Origin: JBBILG01 sp037445085
GTDB lineage: Bacteria; Pseudomonadota; Gammaproteobacteria; Burkholderiales; Methylophilaceae
Length of the DNA stretch: 13,570 nucleotides
Assembly: GCA_037445085.1 (NCBI GenBank)
Contig: JBBILG010000051.1
Coordinates: 1-13,570, forward strand
Reading direction: 5' to 3'
The position numbers were made by a program, and so were the translations under genes. A model generated the notes under the pieces. It worked only from the letters and a program-made list of their open reading frames with translations. It made no database searches and was not told the DNA's origin. Below, piece after piece: positions 1 to 7,934 of this stretch (positions within the stretch are counted from its first letter, which is position 1; the number at the start of each line of letters is the position of its first letter).

Positions 1-101
1 CCGGCCTTAGCTTATTCCTCCCCGGTGGCTGTCCAAACGACCGGGACCACCGCAGCCGCCGTCGGCGGCGAAGGCGATGATCTTCCGGTTCAGGGATACC
101 C

Positions 102-656
102 TCAGCGCAGCAGCCGGCTCAACTGCTTGAAGGCATCGCCCTCGGCGGCGCCCAGCCACTCGAACACCACGGATTCCGTGCAGGTGACGATGACCCCGCC
201 CTGGCGCAGGCGCTGCATGGCGTTGGCGTGGTTCGCCGCGCTGCGCGACAGGACCGCGTCTTCCACCACGAACACCTGGCGTCCCGATGCTTGCAGTTCC
301 AGGGCGGTCTGCAGGATGCAGATGTGTGCCTCCATGCCGGCCAGCACGATCTGGTCGCGCTGCGGGTCGAGACGGCAGCGGAAGGCGGGCAGACGGCCGC
401 AGGAGAAGCAGGTTTTTTCCAGGGGAGGCGCGTCCAGCCAGGGTGTCAGGCGGTCCAGGGTGGGGCCCAGGCCCTTGGGATACTGCTCGGTCGCGACCAC
501 CGGCACCTGCAGCAGCCGGCAAGACTGCAGCAGGATGGCGCAGCACTGCTCCACCGCCCGCATCGACTCCGCCGCCATGGCGGCGGCGAGGCGCTGCTGC
601 ATGTCGATGAGGACGAACTGACTGCGCTCGCGTGCGAGCAGCATGGACGGGTTCAT
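102..656 (-). CDS. Isochorismatase-family cysteine hydrolase
   Basis: A 184-residue single-domain protein of the isochorismatase-like fold, close in size to YcaC and nicotinamidase-type hydrolases. Visible landmarks are the N-terminal Asp in FVLIDMQ (D18), the Lys of LEKTCFS (K81), and the nucleophile Cys of GMEAHICILQTALEL (C113) with E109 and H111 just before it. These match the Asp-Lys-Cys catalytic triad of the family. The family hydrolyses amides or vinyl ethers; the substrate here cannot be told. There is no signal peptide, so it is probably cytoplasmic. Its ATG overlaps the tolC stop in an ATGA, and no Shine-Dalgarno sequence precedes it, so translation probably depends on reinitiation after tolC. 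The family and the start are secure; the role is unknown. Confidence 0.9.
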   Translation of the reverse strand: MNPSMLLARERSQFVLIDMQQRLAAAMAAESMRAVEQCCAILLQSCRLLQVPVVATEQYPKGLGPTLDRLTPWLDAPPLEKTCFSCGRLPAFRCRLDPQRDQIVLAGMEAHICILQTALELQASGRQVFVVEDAVLSRSAANHANAMQRLRQGGVIVTCTESVVFEWLGAAEGDAFKQLSRLLR

Positions 657-2011
657 GCGCCGGCGAGCATGCGGCTGATGCGGTCGAGGTCGGCCTCCGA
701 CAGGATGCCGGCCGTCGCCTTGAGGCGGATGACGTTGAGCAGGTAGTCATGGCGCGCCTGCAGCAGGTCGCGTCTGGCGCTGTAGTACTGCTGCTGGGCG
801 TTGAGCACGTCCACGCTGGTGCGCACTCCCACTTCGTAGCCAAGGGTGGTGGAATCCAACTGGCTCTGGCTAGACACCAGTGCCTGCTCGAAGGCCCTCA
901 CCTGCGCCACACTGTTCGACAGGTTGAGCCAGGCCTGGCGTGTCCGCAGCGCGGCCTGACGGCGCGCCACCTCGACCTCGTCCATGGATCTCAGCCGGTT
1001 GGCGGCAGCCTCGCGCTCGCGCGAGGTGATGGCGCCGCCCTGGTACAGCGGCAGCTCGACCTGCACGCCGATGGCGCCGAATTTCAGCGACTTGTTGTAG
1101 CCCACCAGCTCCTCGCTGATGCCGCCGGTGGCCCGGCTATCGGAATAGCTGCCGACGATGTCCACGGTGGGCAGGTGTCCGGCACGGGCACGCTCGAGTT
1201 CCTGGCCGGCCAGCAGCAGGGCGTGTTGCCGGATCCTCACCAGGGGGCTGTTGAGCTCGGCGAGCTCCACCCATTTTTCCATGTCCTGCGGCTCGGGCAA
1301 GGCCACCCGTAACTGGCCGGACGCCGCCGCCAGCCGCTCCGGCACTTCGCCGATGAGCGTCTGCACGGCGCGCCTGCGCGACTCCAGCTCGTTGACGGCG
1401 GCGATTTCCTGTGCCAGGACGAGATCGTGGCGCGCTTGCGCTTCGTGCACATCGGTGATGGTGGCGGTGCCGACCTCGAAATTGACCTGGGCCTGTTCCA
1501 GTTGCTTGGCAATGGCCGCCTTCTGCGCCTGGATGAGATCTATCCTGTCCTGCGCCACCAGCACGCCGAAATACGCCTCCGACACGCGCAGCATGAGGTC
1601 CAGGCGGGCCTGGCCGAGGATTTCGTCGGCCTGTGCCACCTGGGTCCTGGCCTGCTCGTACTGGATGCTGTTCTGCCTGCGGTAGAGCGGGTGGGTGACG
1701 TCGAGGCGATAGCCGTAGGTCTCGAACTTGTCGAAGCCGCTTCTGCTGATACTGAACGCGCCCGAGCTGACGCGGTCCAGGTCGGTCTGGTTGTGTGTCA
1801 GGTTGGCGCGCAAGGTGGCCGCCGGCAAGGTCAGCGCGCGGCCCTGCACGAGTCTTTCCTGGGCGGCGAGATGCGCGTGCTGCGCCGAGGACCACACGGG
1901 ATCGCCGGCCAGCGCCTTCCGGTACACCTCCACCAGGTCGGGGGCGCCGGCGGCGGCATGGCCGGCGATCGGAAAGGACAGCGCCAGGACGGCGAGCAGC
2001 ATCTTGTTCAT
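653..2011 (-). CDS. tolC: TolC-family outer-membrane efflux/secretion channel
   Basis: A 452-residue protein with a Sec signal peptide at residues 1-20 (short basic start, then LLAVLALSFPIAGHAAA). Two related coiled-coil halves follow, as in TolC. Typical segments include VYRKALAGDPVW near the N-terminus, RLDVTHPLYRRQNS in the first half, GVQVELPLYQGG in the second, and LGYEVGVRTSVDVLNAQQQYY near the C-terminus. That last motif is characteristic of the type I secretion outer-membrane protein subfamily. The protein would form the trimeric exit duct for tripartite efflux pumps or type I exporters; no inner-membrane partner lies in the window. pcm lies 102 nt upstream, a linkage seen in other proteobacteria. 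A perfect palindrome covers the start codon and the likely -10, and no Shine-Dalgarno stands at a normal distance, so the start is less certain than the family. Confidence 0.93.
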   Translation of the reverse strand: MNKMLLAVLALSFPIAGHAAAGAPDLVEVYRKALAGDPVWSSAQHAHLAAQERLVQGRALTLPAATLRANLTHNQTDLDRVSSGAFSISRSGFDKFETYGYRLDVTHPLYRRQNSIQYEQARTQVAQADEILGQARLDLMLRVSEAYFGVLVAQDRIDLIQAQKAAIAKQLEQAQVNFEVGTATITDVHEAQARHDLVLAQEIAAVNELESRRRAVQTLIGEVPERLAAASGQLRVALPEPQDMEKWVELAELNSPLVRIRQHALLLAGQELERARAGHLPTVDIVGSYSDSRATGGISEELVGYNKSLKFGAIGVQVELPLYQGGAITSREREAAANRLRSMDEVEVARRQAALRTRQAWLNLSNSVAQVRAFEQALVSSQSQLDSTTLGYEVGVRTSVDVLNAQQQYYSARRDLLQARHDYLLNVIRLKATAGILSEADLDRISRMLAGA

Positions 2012-2025
2012 TAGAATATTCTAAT
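2010..2025. promoter_or_regulatory. 16-bp perfect palindrome over tolC promoter and start codon (putative operator)
   Basis: ATTAGAATATTCTAAT is a perfect 16-bp dyad in a GC-rich window. On the minus strand it contains TAGAAT (2023-2018), placed 16 nt after TTGAAA (2045-2040), and it includes the first two bases of the tolC ATG. A protein bound here would block both polymerase and the start of the message. AT-rich dyads of this size are typical targets of small winged-helix repressors such as the ArsR family. The identity of the regulator is inference, and none is encoded in the window. Confidence 0.55.
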
Positions 2026-2045
2026 ATACCTCAGGAAAATTTCAA
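2018..2045 (-). promoter_or_regulatory. Candidate sigma70 promoter of tolC, possibly leaderless
   Basis: On the minus strand, TTGAAA (2045-2040) is followed after 16 nt by TAGAAT (2023-2018). Transcription would start about 7 nt later, almost exactly at the ATG (2011-2009). That would give a leaderless mRNA and would fit the lack of a correctly spaced Shine-Dalgarno: the only purine run, TGAGG, lies about 18 nt upstream of the ATG, inside the promoter spacer. Confidence 0.45.
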
Positions 2046-2113
2046 CCCGACGTGTGCCGTCCTGATCCGATCAAGCCACGATTCCTGTCCGCCGCCCCGT
2101 CACGCCGCCACGC

Positions 2114-2788
2114 TCAGAAGGCGAAGCGCGGCGGCTGGGGCGCGTTGCGCAGGGGCGGGATGCAGGTCTCGAACAGCGCTTCCTGACGCAAGACATGCTC
2201 GCTCACCCGGGTAATCAGCACGGCCTCCATCACCGGCGCCTCGCCGACCACGGCGAGCAGGCGCCCGCCCGGCCTGAGCTGGTTTTTGTAGGCCTCGGGC
2301 AGCAGCGGCGTGGAACCGGTCAGCACGATGGCGTCAAAGTGCCCGTCGCCCCAGCCGGCGGCGGCGTCGCCCACTTCCAGCAGTACGTTGTGAATGCCGT
2401 GCGCCGCCAGCCGGCGCTCGGCCTCGGCACTGAGTTCCGGCTCGATTTCCACCGAAGTCACCTTGCGCGCCAGCCTGGACAGCAGGGCGGCCATGTAGCC
2501 GCTGCCGGTGCCGACTTCCAGCACGGAGTCGGCCGGCCGGATGTCCAGCGACTGTATCATGCGCGCTTCCAGCTTGGGTGTGAGCATGCTGGCGCCATGG
2601 CCGAGCGGGACTTCCAGATCGGCGAACGCCAGGCCGCGATACTGCGCCGGCACGAAATCCTCGCGCGGCACCCGGTGCAGCAGCTCCAGCACCCTGGGGT
2701 CCAGCACTTCCCAGGGGCGCACCTGCTGTTCCACCATGTTGAAACGCGCGCGTGCCATGTCCGCCGCCGGCAGTTCGCCTGTCATCAT
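2114..2788 (-). CDS. pcm: Protein-L-isoaspartate O-methyltransferase family protein
   Basis: A 224-residue SAM-dependent methyltransferase. The SAM-binding motif I is VLEVGTGSGY (residues 89-98), followed by the acidic strand VTSVEIEPEL and the post-motif segment LLEVGDAAAGW. The N-terminal part RARFNMVEQQVRPWEVLDPRVL is typical of the tolC-linked Pcm subfamily. Classical isoaspartyl methyltransferases carry a GQTIS(Q)P substrate loop. Here the equivalent stretch reads GHGASMLTPKLEARM, so true L-isoaspartyl repair activity is doubtful and the natural substrate may differ. The start is supported by GGAG six nt before tandem ATG codons. A TATAAT box about 40 nt upstream is a likely -10. It lies divergent from the thiC riboswitch region. 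Confidence 0.9.
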   Translation of the reverse strand: MMTGELPAADMARARFNMVEQQVRPWEVLDPRVLELLHRVPREDFVPAQYRGLAFADLEVPLGHGASMLTPKLEARMIQSLDIRPADSVLEVGTGSGYMAALLSRLARKVTSVEIEPELSAEAERRLAAHGIHNVLLEVGDAAAGWGDGHFDAIVLTGSTPLLPEAYKNQLRPGGRLLAVVGEAPVMEAVLITRVSEHVLRQEALFETCIPPLRNAPQPPRFAF

Positions 2789-2826
2789 GCTGTGCTCCGT
2801 CCCGGTCTCAAGGTTGTCCGCCGCTG

Positions 2827-2855
2827 ATTATATGCGCCTATTCCCCCGGCTGGTA
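2827..2855 (-). promoter_or_regulatory. Candidate promoter of pcm
   Basis: On the minus strand there is a perfect TATAAT at 2832-2827, about 39 nt upstream of the pcm ATG. The matching -35 position (around 2855-2850) is a poor TTGACA match, so the -10 carries the call. Confidence 0.4.
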
Positions 2856-2893
2856 GCAGGCGGGCACAGTCCCTGCGGAATCGGCGCCATGCC

Positions 2894-2922
2894 TTGCAAA
2901 TCTCCTGAAATTCCAGTACTTT
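2894..2922 (+). promoter_or_regulatory. thiC: Candidate sigma70 promoter of the thiC transcript
   Basis: TTGCAA (2894-2899) and TACTTT (2917-2922) are separated by exactly 17 nt. The predicted start near 2929 falls just before the TPP aptamer, which is where a riboswitch transcript should begin. Each box matches the consensus at four of six positions. Confidence 0.5.
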
Positions 2923-2930
2923 CGCAGCAT

Positions 2931-3013
2931 TGCTGGGGGTCCGCGCCGGGCAGGGCCGGTGCGGTGAGAAATACCCTTCGAACCTGATGCGGGTCATGCC
3001 GCCGTAGGGAAGC
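2931..3013 (+). ncRNA. TPP (THI-box) riboswitch aptamer
   Basis: This stretch has the hallmark THI-box strings in order: TGCTGGGGGT, a variable GC-rich P3 arm, GTGAGAAATACCC, GAACCTGATGCGGGTCATGCC split across the P4/P5 arm, and GCCGTAGGGAAG. Apart from the P3 arm it matches the conserved thiamine pyrophosphate aptamer almost base for base. It sits on the plus strand upstream of thiC, the usual target. TPP binding is expected to lower thiC expression. The downstream sequence holds a clear switch: GGGAAG (3007-3012) can pair with CTTCCC (3188-3193), while TGCTCCT (3020-3026) can pair with the Shine-Dalgarno AGGAGCA (3194-3200). Confidence 0.95.
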
Positions 3014-3019
3014 GCCCCA

Positions 3020-3200
3020 TGCTCCTTGGAAGCTGTCTCAGAAAATTTGCGAGGAGGGATGGATGCAAGGCGCCCGATACGCAGCGACCGAGACAGTACG
3101 TGACAGTACGGCGAGGAAGCGAGTACCGCGCAACGCCGCAGACGCCCTCCGCAGCAATTTTTGAGACAGCTTCTTACGTAATACTTCCTTCCCAGGAGCA
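3020..3200 (+). promoter_or_regulatory. thiC: thiC riboswitch expression platform (translational, SD-sequestering)
   Basis: TGCTCCT at 3020-3026 is a perfect 7-nt complement of AGGAGCA at 3194-3200, which contains the thiC ribosome-binding site. GGGAAG at 3007-3012, at the 3' edge of the aptamer, is a perfect complement of CTTCCC at 3188-3193, directly before that site. The two helices interleave (A, B, A', B') and so should exclude each other. With TPP bound, A stays in the aptamer and B can hide the ribosome site. Without TPP, A-A' forms and frees it. No U-tract follows, so control is probably at translation. The pairings are seen in the sequence; the mechanism is inferred. Confidence 0.6.
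3029..3173. repeat. MITE-like palindromic repeat between riboswitch and thiC
   Basis: The ends are a perfect 12-bp inverted repeat: GAAGCTGTCTCA at 3029-3040 and its reverse complement at 3162-3173. Similarity continues inward for about 30 bp with small gaps (AAAATTTGCGAGGAGGG against the complement of CCCTCCGCAGCAATTTTT). The interior has the direct repeat GACAGTAC (twice, around 3092-3109). It encodes no transposase and no convincing protein. The form fits a small non-autonomous element or a dispersed intergenic repeat. Clear target-site duplications are not visible. As RNA it should fold into one long hairpin inside the thiC leader. Confidence 0.7.
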
Positions 3201-3203
3201 CCC

Positions 3204-5075
<1,872 letters not shown>

Positions 5076-5079
5076 CTAC

Positions 5080-5670
5080 ATGACAAGCGTGCCTGAGCGT
5101 TTGCAGCTGCGCATTACGCTCGACAACATCAAGCCGAAAATTTGGCGACGCGTGGTCGTCAGGAATTCGCTGACCTTTCGCCAGCTTCACGCGGTGATCC
5201 AGTGCGCGATGGGCTGGGAGGATTGCCACCTCCACGAGTTCCGCGTCGGCGACTTGCGTATCGGTACCCGTGGCGCCGATGACGGCTTCGGCTTCAATGA
5301 GCGGGATATCGTCCCGGAGACCAGCACCCGGCTTTATCAGGTGCTCGCCGGAAAGCGCAGTTTCCGCTACTGGTACGATTTCGGCGATGACTGGTGGCAC
5401 GAAATCGTCATCGAAAAACGCTTTCCAGACGATCAGGACGCCCCGCCGGCGGAGCTGTTGGCCGGAGAGCGTGCCTGTCCACCGGAAGATTGCGGCGGGC
5501 CGTGGGGGTATGTGGGCATTCTGGAAGCACTGGACGATCCGCGCCACCCCGAGCACGGCAACGTGGTCGAATGGCTGGGCGGCACGTTCGATGCGGAAAC
5601 CTTCGATGCCGGGCGTGCCGGGGAGCGCGTCCGCAAGGCGGTACGCAGGCCGCGCACCCCCGCCGCCTGA
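5080..5670 (+). CDS. Plasmid pRiA4b ORF-3 family protein
   Basis: A 196-residue protein matching the pRiA4b ORF-3-like family (PF07929-type), known from plasmids and accessory regions; its molecular function is not established. Family marks include LRITLDNIKPKIWRRVVV near the start, FRQLHAVIQCAMGW, HLHEFRVG, the aromatic-acidic FRYWYDFGDDWWHEI, and CPPEDCGGPWGY with its paired cysteines. The domain is complete. I chose the ATG at 5080 over one at 5050 because the latter lies inside thiC and because AGAGG (5065-5069) is well placed for 5080. It starts only four nt after the thiC stop, so it is probably co-transcribed and indirectly under TPP control. No link to thiamine metabolism is known to me. 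Confidence 0.85.
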   Translation: MTSVPERLQLRITLDNIKPKIWRRVVVRNSLTFRQLHAVIQCAMGWEDCHLHEFRVGDLRIGTRGADDGFGFNERDIVPETSTRLYQVLAGKRSFRYWYDFGDDWWHEIVIEKRFPDDQDAPPAELLAGERACPPEDCGGPWGYVGILEALDDPRHPEHGNVVEWLGGTFDAETFDAGRAGERVRKAVRRPRTPAA

Positions 5671-5699
5671 GCGCCGCCGCTACTTTGTTCCGCTGCAAG

Positions 5700-5982
5700 G
5701 GCGCGCTTCCAGGCACGCCTCGCCAGGCCTGGTCTGGCAGCAGGTCGCAGTCGATGCGGTGGCCCGCGCCGTCTTCCAGCGCCAGCATTCCGGCCCGGGC
5801 AAGACGCTCGTCGCGCAACGCCGAGGTCAGCCGTTCCGGCAGGGCCTGCTGATAGCTCGTGACGTCGGAACCGGCAAGGTGTATCCCCTTGGTTTCCAGC
5901 ACCACCATGCGCGACGCCCGGGCTTCGCCCACGCAGGCAAAGACGAAATCCGGATGCCCTTGAAGACGATTTCCGGCATGGG
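5700..5982 (-). pseudogene. Decayed 3' fragment of a DEAD/DEAH helicase or type III restriction (Res)-like gene
   Basis: Read on the minus strand, this otherwise empty gap encodes about 80-90 residues resembling the C-terminus of large helicase/restriction proteins: HPDFVFACVGEARASRM, then VVLETKGIHLAGSDVTSYQQ, then ALPERLTSALRDERLARAG, then a LEDGAGHRIDCDLLPDQAWR tail. The PDF...LETKG...CDL..DQAW order recalls the nuclease-like end domain of such proteins. Only the 3' end remains. MPEIVFKG (from 5979) runs straight into the PDFVF stretch in a different frame, so a one-base shift near 5955 is likely, and stops close the frame upstream. No start, motor domain or proper stop is left. The family call rests on remembered motifs and is moderate. 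Confidence 0.5.
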
Positions 5983-6016
5983 CTTGTGTCGTTATGCGGG
6001 CATGGAATCCCGCCGA

Positions 6017-6046
6017 TTCTGATCGTCCGCGCGTATCAGGTAAAAT
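6017..6046 (+). promoter_or_regulatory. Weak candidate promoter of the pseudouridine synthase gene
   Basis: TAAAAT (6041-6046) is a good -10, about 25 nt before the chosen ATG. The best -35 is a poor TTCTGA (6017-6022) at 18 nt. Its position between the gene remnant and the next gene makes a promoter plausible. Confidence 0.3.
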
Positions 6047-6070
6047 CCGCTTTTGTCCGGAGCCCTCATC

Positions 6071-6958
6071 ATGGCTACGCTGAAACTCACCAGAAAATCT
6101 GACGCCAGGCCGACAGCCCGCAAGCCGGTGCGCCCCGGCGCGCCCGCGGTGAAGCGCCCCGTGGCCGCGCGCGTTGCGCCCCCCCAGGCCGAACCGCTGC
6201 CGGTCGCCGACGTGTTCGAAGCGGGGGACGCCAACCCGCGCCTGTCCAGGCGCATGTCCGAGCTCGGCCTGTGCTCGCGGCGCGAGGCGGACGAGTGGAT
6301 CGCCAACGGCTGGGTCAGGGTTGATGGCGTGGTGGTGGATACCCTGGGCGCGCGCGTGCCGCCCGATGCGCGCATCGAGGTCGACCTCAATGCGCGCCGG
6401 CATCAGGCCGAGCGCGTCACCCTCCTGCTGCACAAGCCGGTAGGCTACGTGTCGGGCCAGGCCGAGGGCGGCCACACGCCGGCTGCGGTGCTGGTCAGGC
6501 CGGAAAACCGCTGGGCCGAGGACCGCGGCCCGATGCAGTTCAGGCCCGGCCACCTCAAGGGCTTGGCGCCGGCCGGCCGGCTGGATATCGATTCCACCGG
6601 CCTTCTGGTGCTGACCCAGGACGGCCGCATCGCGCGCCATCTGATCGGCGAGGATTCCGCCATCGAAAAGGAATATCTGGTGCGGGTGGAAGGCACGCTC
6701 TCCCCGCAGGGGCTCAGGCTGCTCAACCACGGGCTGGAGCTGGACGGGGTGAAGCTCCAGCCGGCCAAGGTCTCCTGGCAGAACGAAAACCAGTTGCGCT
6801 TCGTCCTGCGCGAAGGCCGCAAGCGCCAGATTCGCCGCATGTGTGAACTGGTCGGCCTCAAGGTCACGGGATTGAAGCGCGTGCGCATCGGCAGCGTGGT
6901 GCTGGGCAAGCTGCCGGTCGGGCAGTGGCGCTACCTGCGCCCGGACGAGAAGTTTTAG
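6071..6958 (+). CDS. rRNA pseudouridine synthase, RsuA/RluB/RluE/RluF family
   Basis: A 295-residue enzyme that would isomerise a uridine of 23S rRNA to pseudouridine. After a basic, Pro/Ala-rich extension of about 50 residues comes an S4 RNA-binding domain (NPRLSRRMSELGLCSRREAD, residues 55-74, continuing to WVRVDG). The catalytic core begins at LLLHKPVGYVSG. The catalytic Asp is D172 in GRLDIDSTGLLVLTQDG, and the family-typical REGRKRQIRRM lies near residue 247. The HKPVGYVSGQ segment and overall length look more like RluF than RluB, but I cannot settle the subgroup or the target uridine. The ATG at 6071 is preferred over an upstream TTG because GGAG (6059-6062) is eight nt before it. Likely monocistronic, with a terminator-like hairpin after it. 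Confidence 0.9.
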   Translation: MATLKLTRKSDARPTARKPVRPGAPAVKRPVAARVAPPQAEPLPVADVFEAGDANPRLSRRMSELGLCSRREADEWIANGWVRVDGVVVDTLGARVPPDARIEVDLNARRHQAERVTLLLHKPVGYVSGQAEGGHTPAAVLVRPENRWAEDRGPMQFRPGHLKGLAPAGRLDIDSTGLLVLTQDGRIARHLIGEDSAIEKEYLVRVEGTLSPQGLRLLNHGLELDGVKLQPAKVSWQNENQLRFVLREGRKRQIRRMCELVGLKVTGLKRVRIGSVVLGKLPVGQWRYLRPDEKF

Positions 6959-6980
6959 AACCTGGGTCGAGGAGGCTGCC

Positions 6981-7009
6981 CGGCCCGTGGCTGGCCGCGC
7001 TGTTTTTTT
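6981..7009 (+). terminator. Possible Rho-independent terminator after the pseudouridine synthase gene
   Basis: CGGCC (6981-6985) can pair with GGCCG (6993-6997) around a 7-nt loop, and a run of seven T (7003-7009) follows five bases later. The stem is short and the T-run is slightly offset, so the call is tentative. Confidence 0.35.
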
Positions 7010-7132
7010 CGTCTTTTCGGGCCGGGCCGCTCGGCCGGACATGGCGGCTTCCGCCCAAAATCTTCCTGGCCATCCGCCGGCCGGTGCCTTGTTGCGGTTA
7101 GAATGGCGACATTTCCCCCATACATGCACCTG

Positions 7133-7927
7133 ATGGACATCCTGCTCCTGTTCAAGGCCTTCATCCTTGGCATCGTCGAGGGCGCTACCGAATTCCTCCC
7201 CATTTCCAGCACCGGCCACCTCATCATCGTCGGCGACCTGCTCAATTTCGCGGCGCGCGGCAAGGTGTTCGAAATCGTCATCCAGCTGGGGGCCATCCTC
7301 GCGGTGTGCTGGGAATACCGCACCCGCATCGCACGCACCCTGGGCAACGTGCACGACCCGGCGTCCAAACGCATGCTCGCCAACCTGGCGCTGGCTTTCA
7401 CCCCCGCGGCGCTGCTGGGGGTACTGTTCCACGCGCAGATCAAGACGTATCTGTTCAACCCGGTGACGGTGGCGGTGGCGCTGATCACCGGCGGCATCGT
7501 GATCCTGCTCATCGAGAAATATGTGCGCGAGCCGGATACGCCGACGGTGGACGACATGGACTGGAAGCATGCGCTCAAGATCGGTTGTGCCCAGTGCTTC
7601 TCGCTGATCCCCGGCGTCTCGCGTGCCGGGGCGACCATCATGGGCGGCATGGTGTTCGGATTGTCGCGCCGCGCGGCGACGGAATTCTCCTTCTTCCTCG
7701 CCATGCCCGTCATGTTCGCGGCCACCACCTTCGATCTCTTCAAGGGCTGGAACCAGCTGCAGCCGGAAGATTTCGCGGTGCTGGCGGTCGGCTTCGCCAC
7801 CGCTTTTGTCAGCGCGCTGGTGGTGGTGCGCGGGCTGCTGCGCTACGTAGCGCACCACGATTTCCGCGTGTTCGCCTGGTATCGCATCGTGTTCGGCCTG
7901 CTGGTGCTGGGTTATTTCTGGGAGTGA
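7133..7927 (+). CDS. uppP: Undecaprenyl-diphosphate phosphatase UppP (BacA)
   Basis: A 264-residue polytopic inner-membrane protein that dephosphorylates undecaprenyl pyrophosphate, recycling the lipid carrier for peptidoglycan and other surface polymers; overexpression in this family gives bacitracin resistance. The glutamate-rich motif EGATEFLPISSTGH (E16, E20, S26, H29) and the second motif PGVSRAGATI (R164) are both present. The remaining hydrophobic segments fit the family topology. The frame is open from an ATG at 7103, but family members begin MD(I/L)LLL..., which corresponds to 7133. The 7103 ATG also overlaps TAGAAT (7099-7104), a likely -10. Neither start has a clear Shine-Dalgarno. 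exoD follows after seven nt, so the two are probably co-transcribed. Confidence 0.95.
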   Translation: MDILLLFKAFILGIVEGATEFLPISSTGHLIIVGDLLNFAARGKVFEIVIQLGAILAVCWEYRTRIARTLGNVHDPASKRMLANLALAFTPAALLGVLFHAQIKTYLFNPVTVAVALITGGIVILLIEKYVREPDTPTVDDMDWKHALKIGCAQCFSLIPGVSRAGATIMGGMVFGLSRRAATEFSFFLAMPVMFAATTFDLFKGWNQLQPEDFAVLAVGFATAFVSALVVVRGLLRYVAHHDFRVFAWYRIVFGLLVLGYFWE

Positions 7928-7934
7928 CGCCGGC

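Noticed and set aside
55..69. Strong GC hairpin (GCCGCC-GTC-GGCGGC) after the hydrolase gene
   Set aside because: No T-run follows it on the minus strand, so it cannot be called a Rho-independent terminator with confidence. The first 101 bases otherwise show no gene.
2785..3201. A 138-codon minus-strand frame across the thiC leader
   Set aside because: It covers the riboswitch and the repeat element, has no family motifs and no plausible ribosome site; it is a chance frame.
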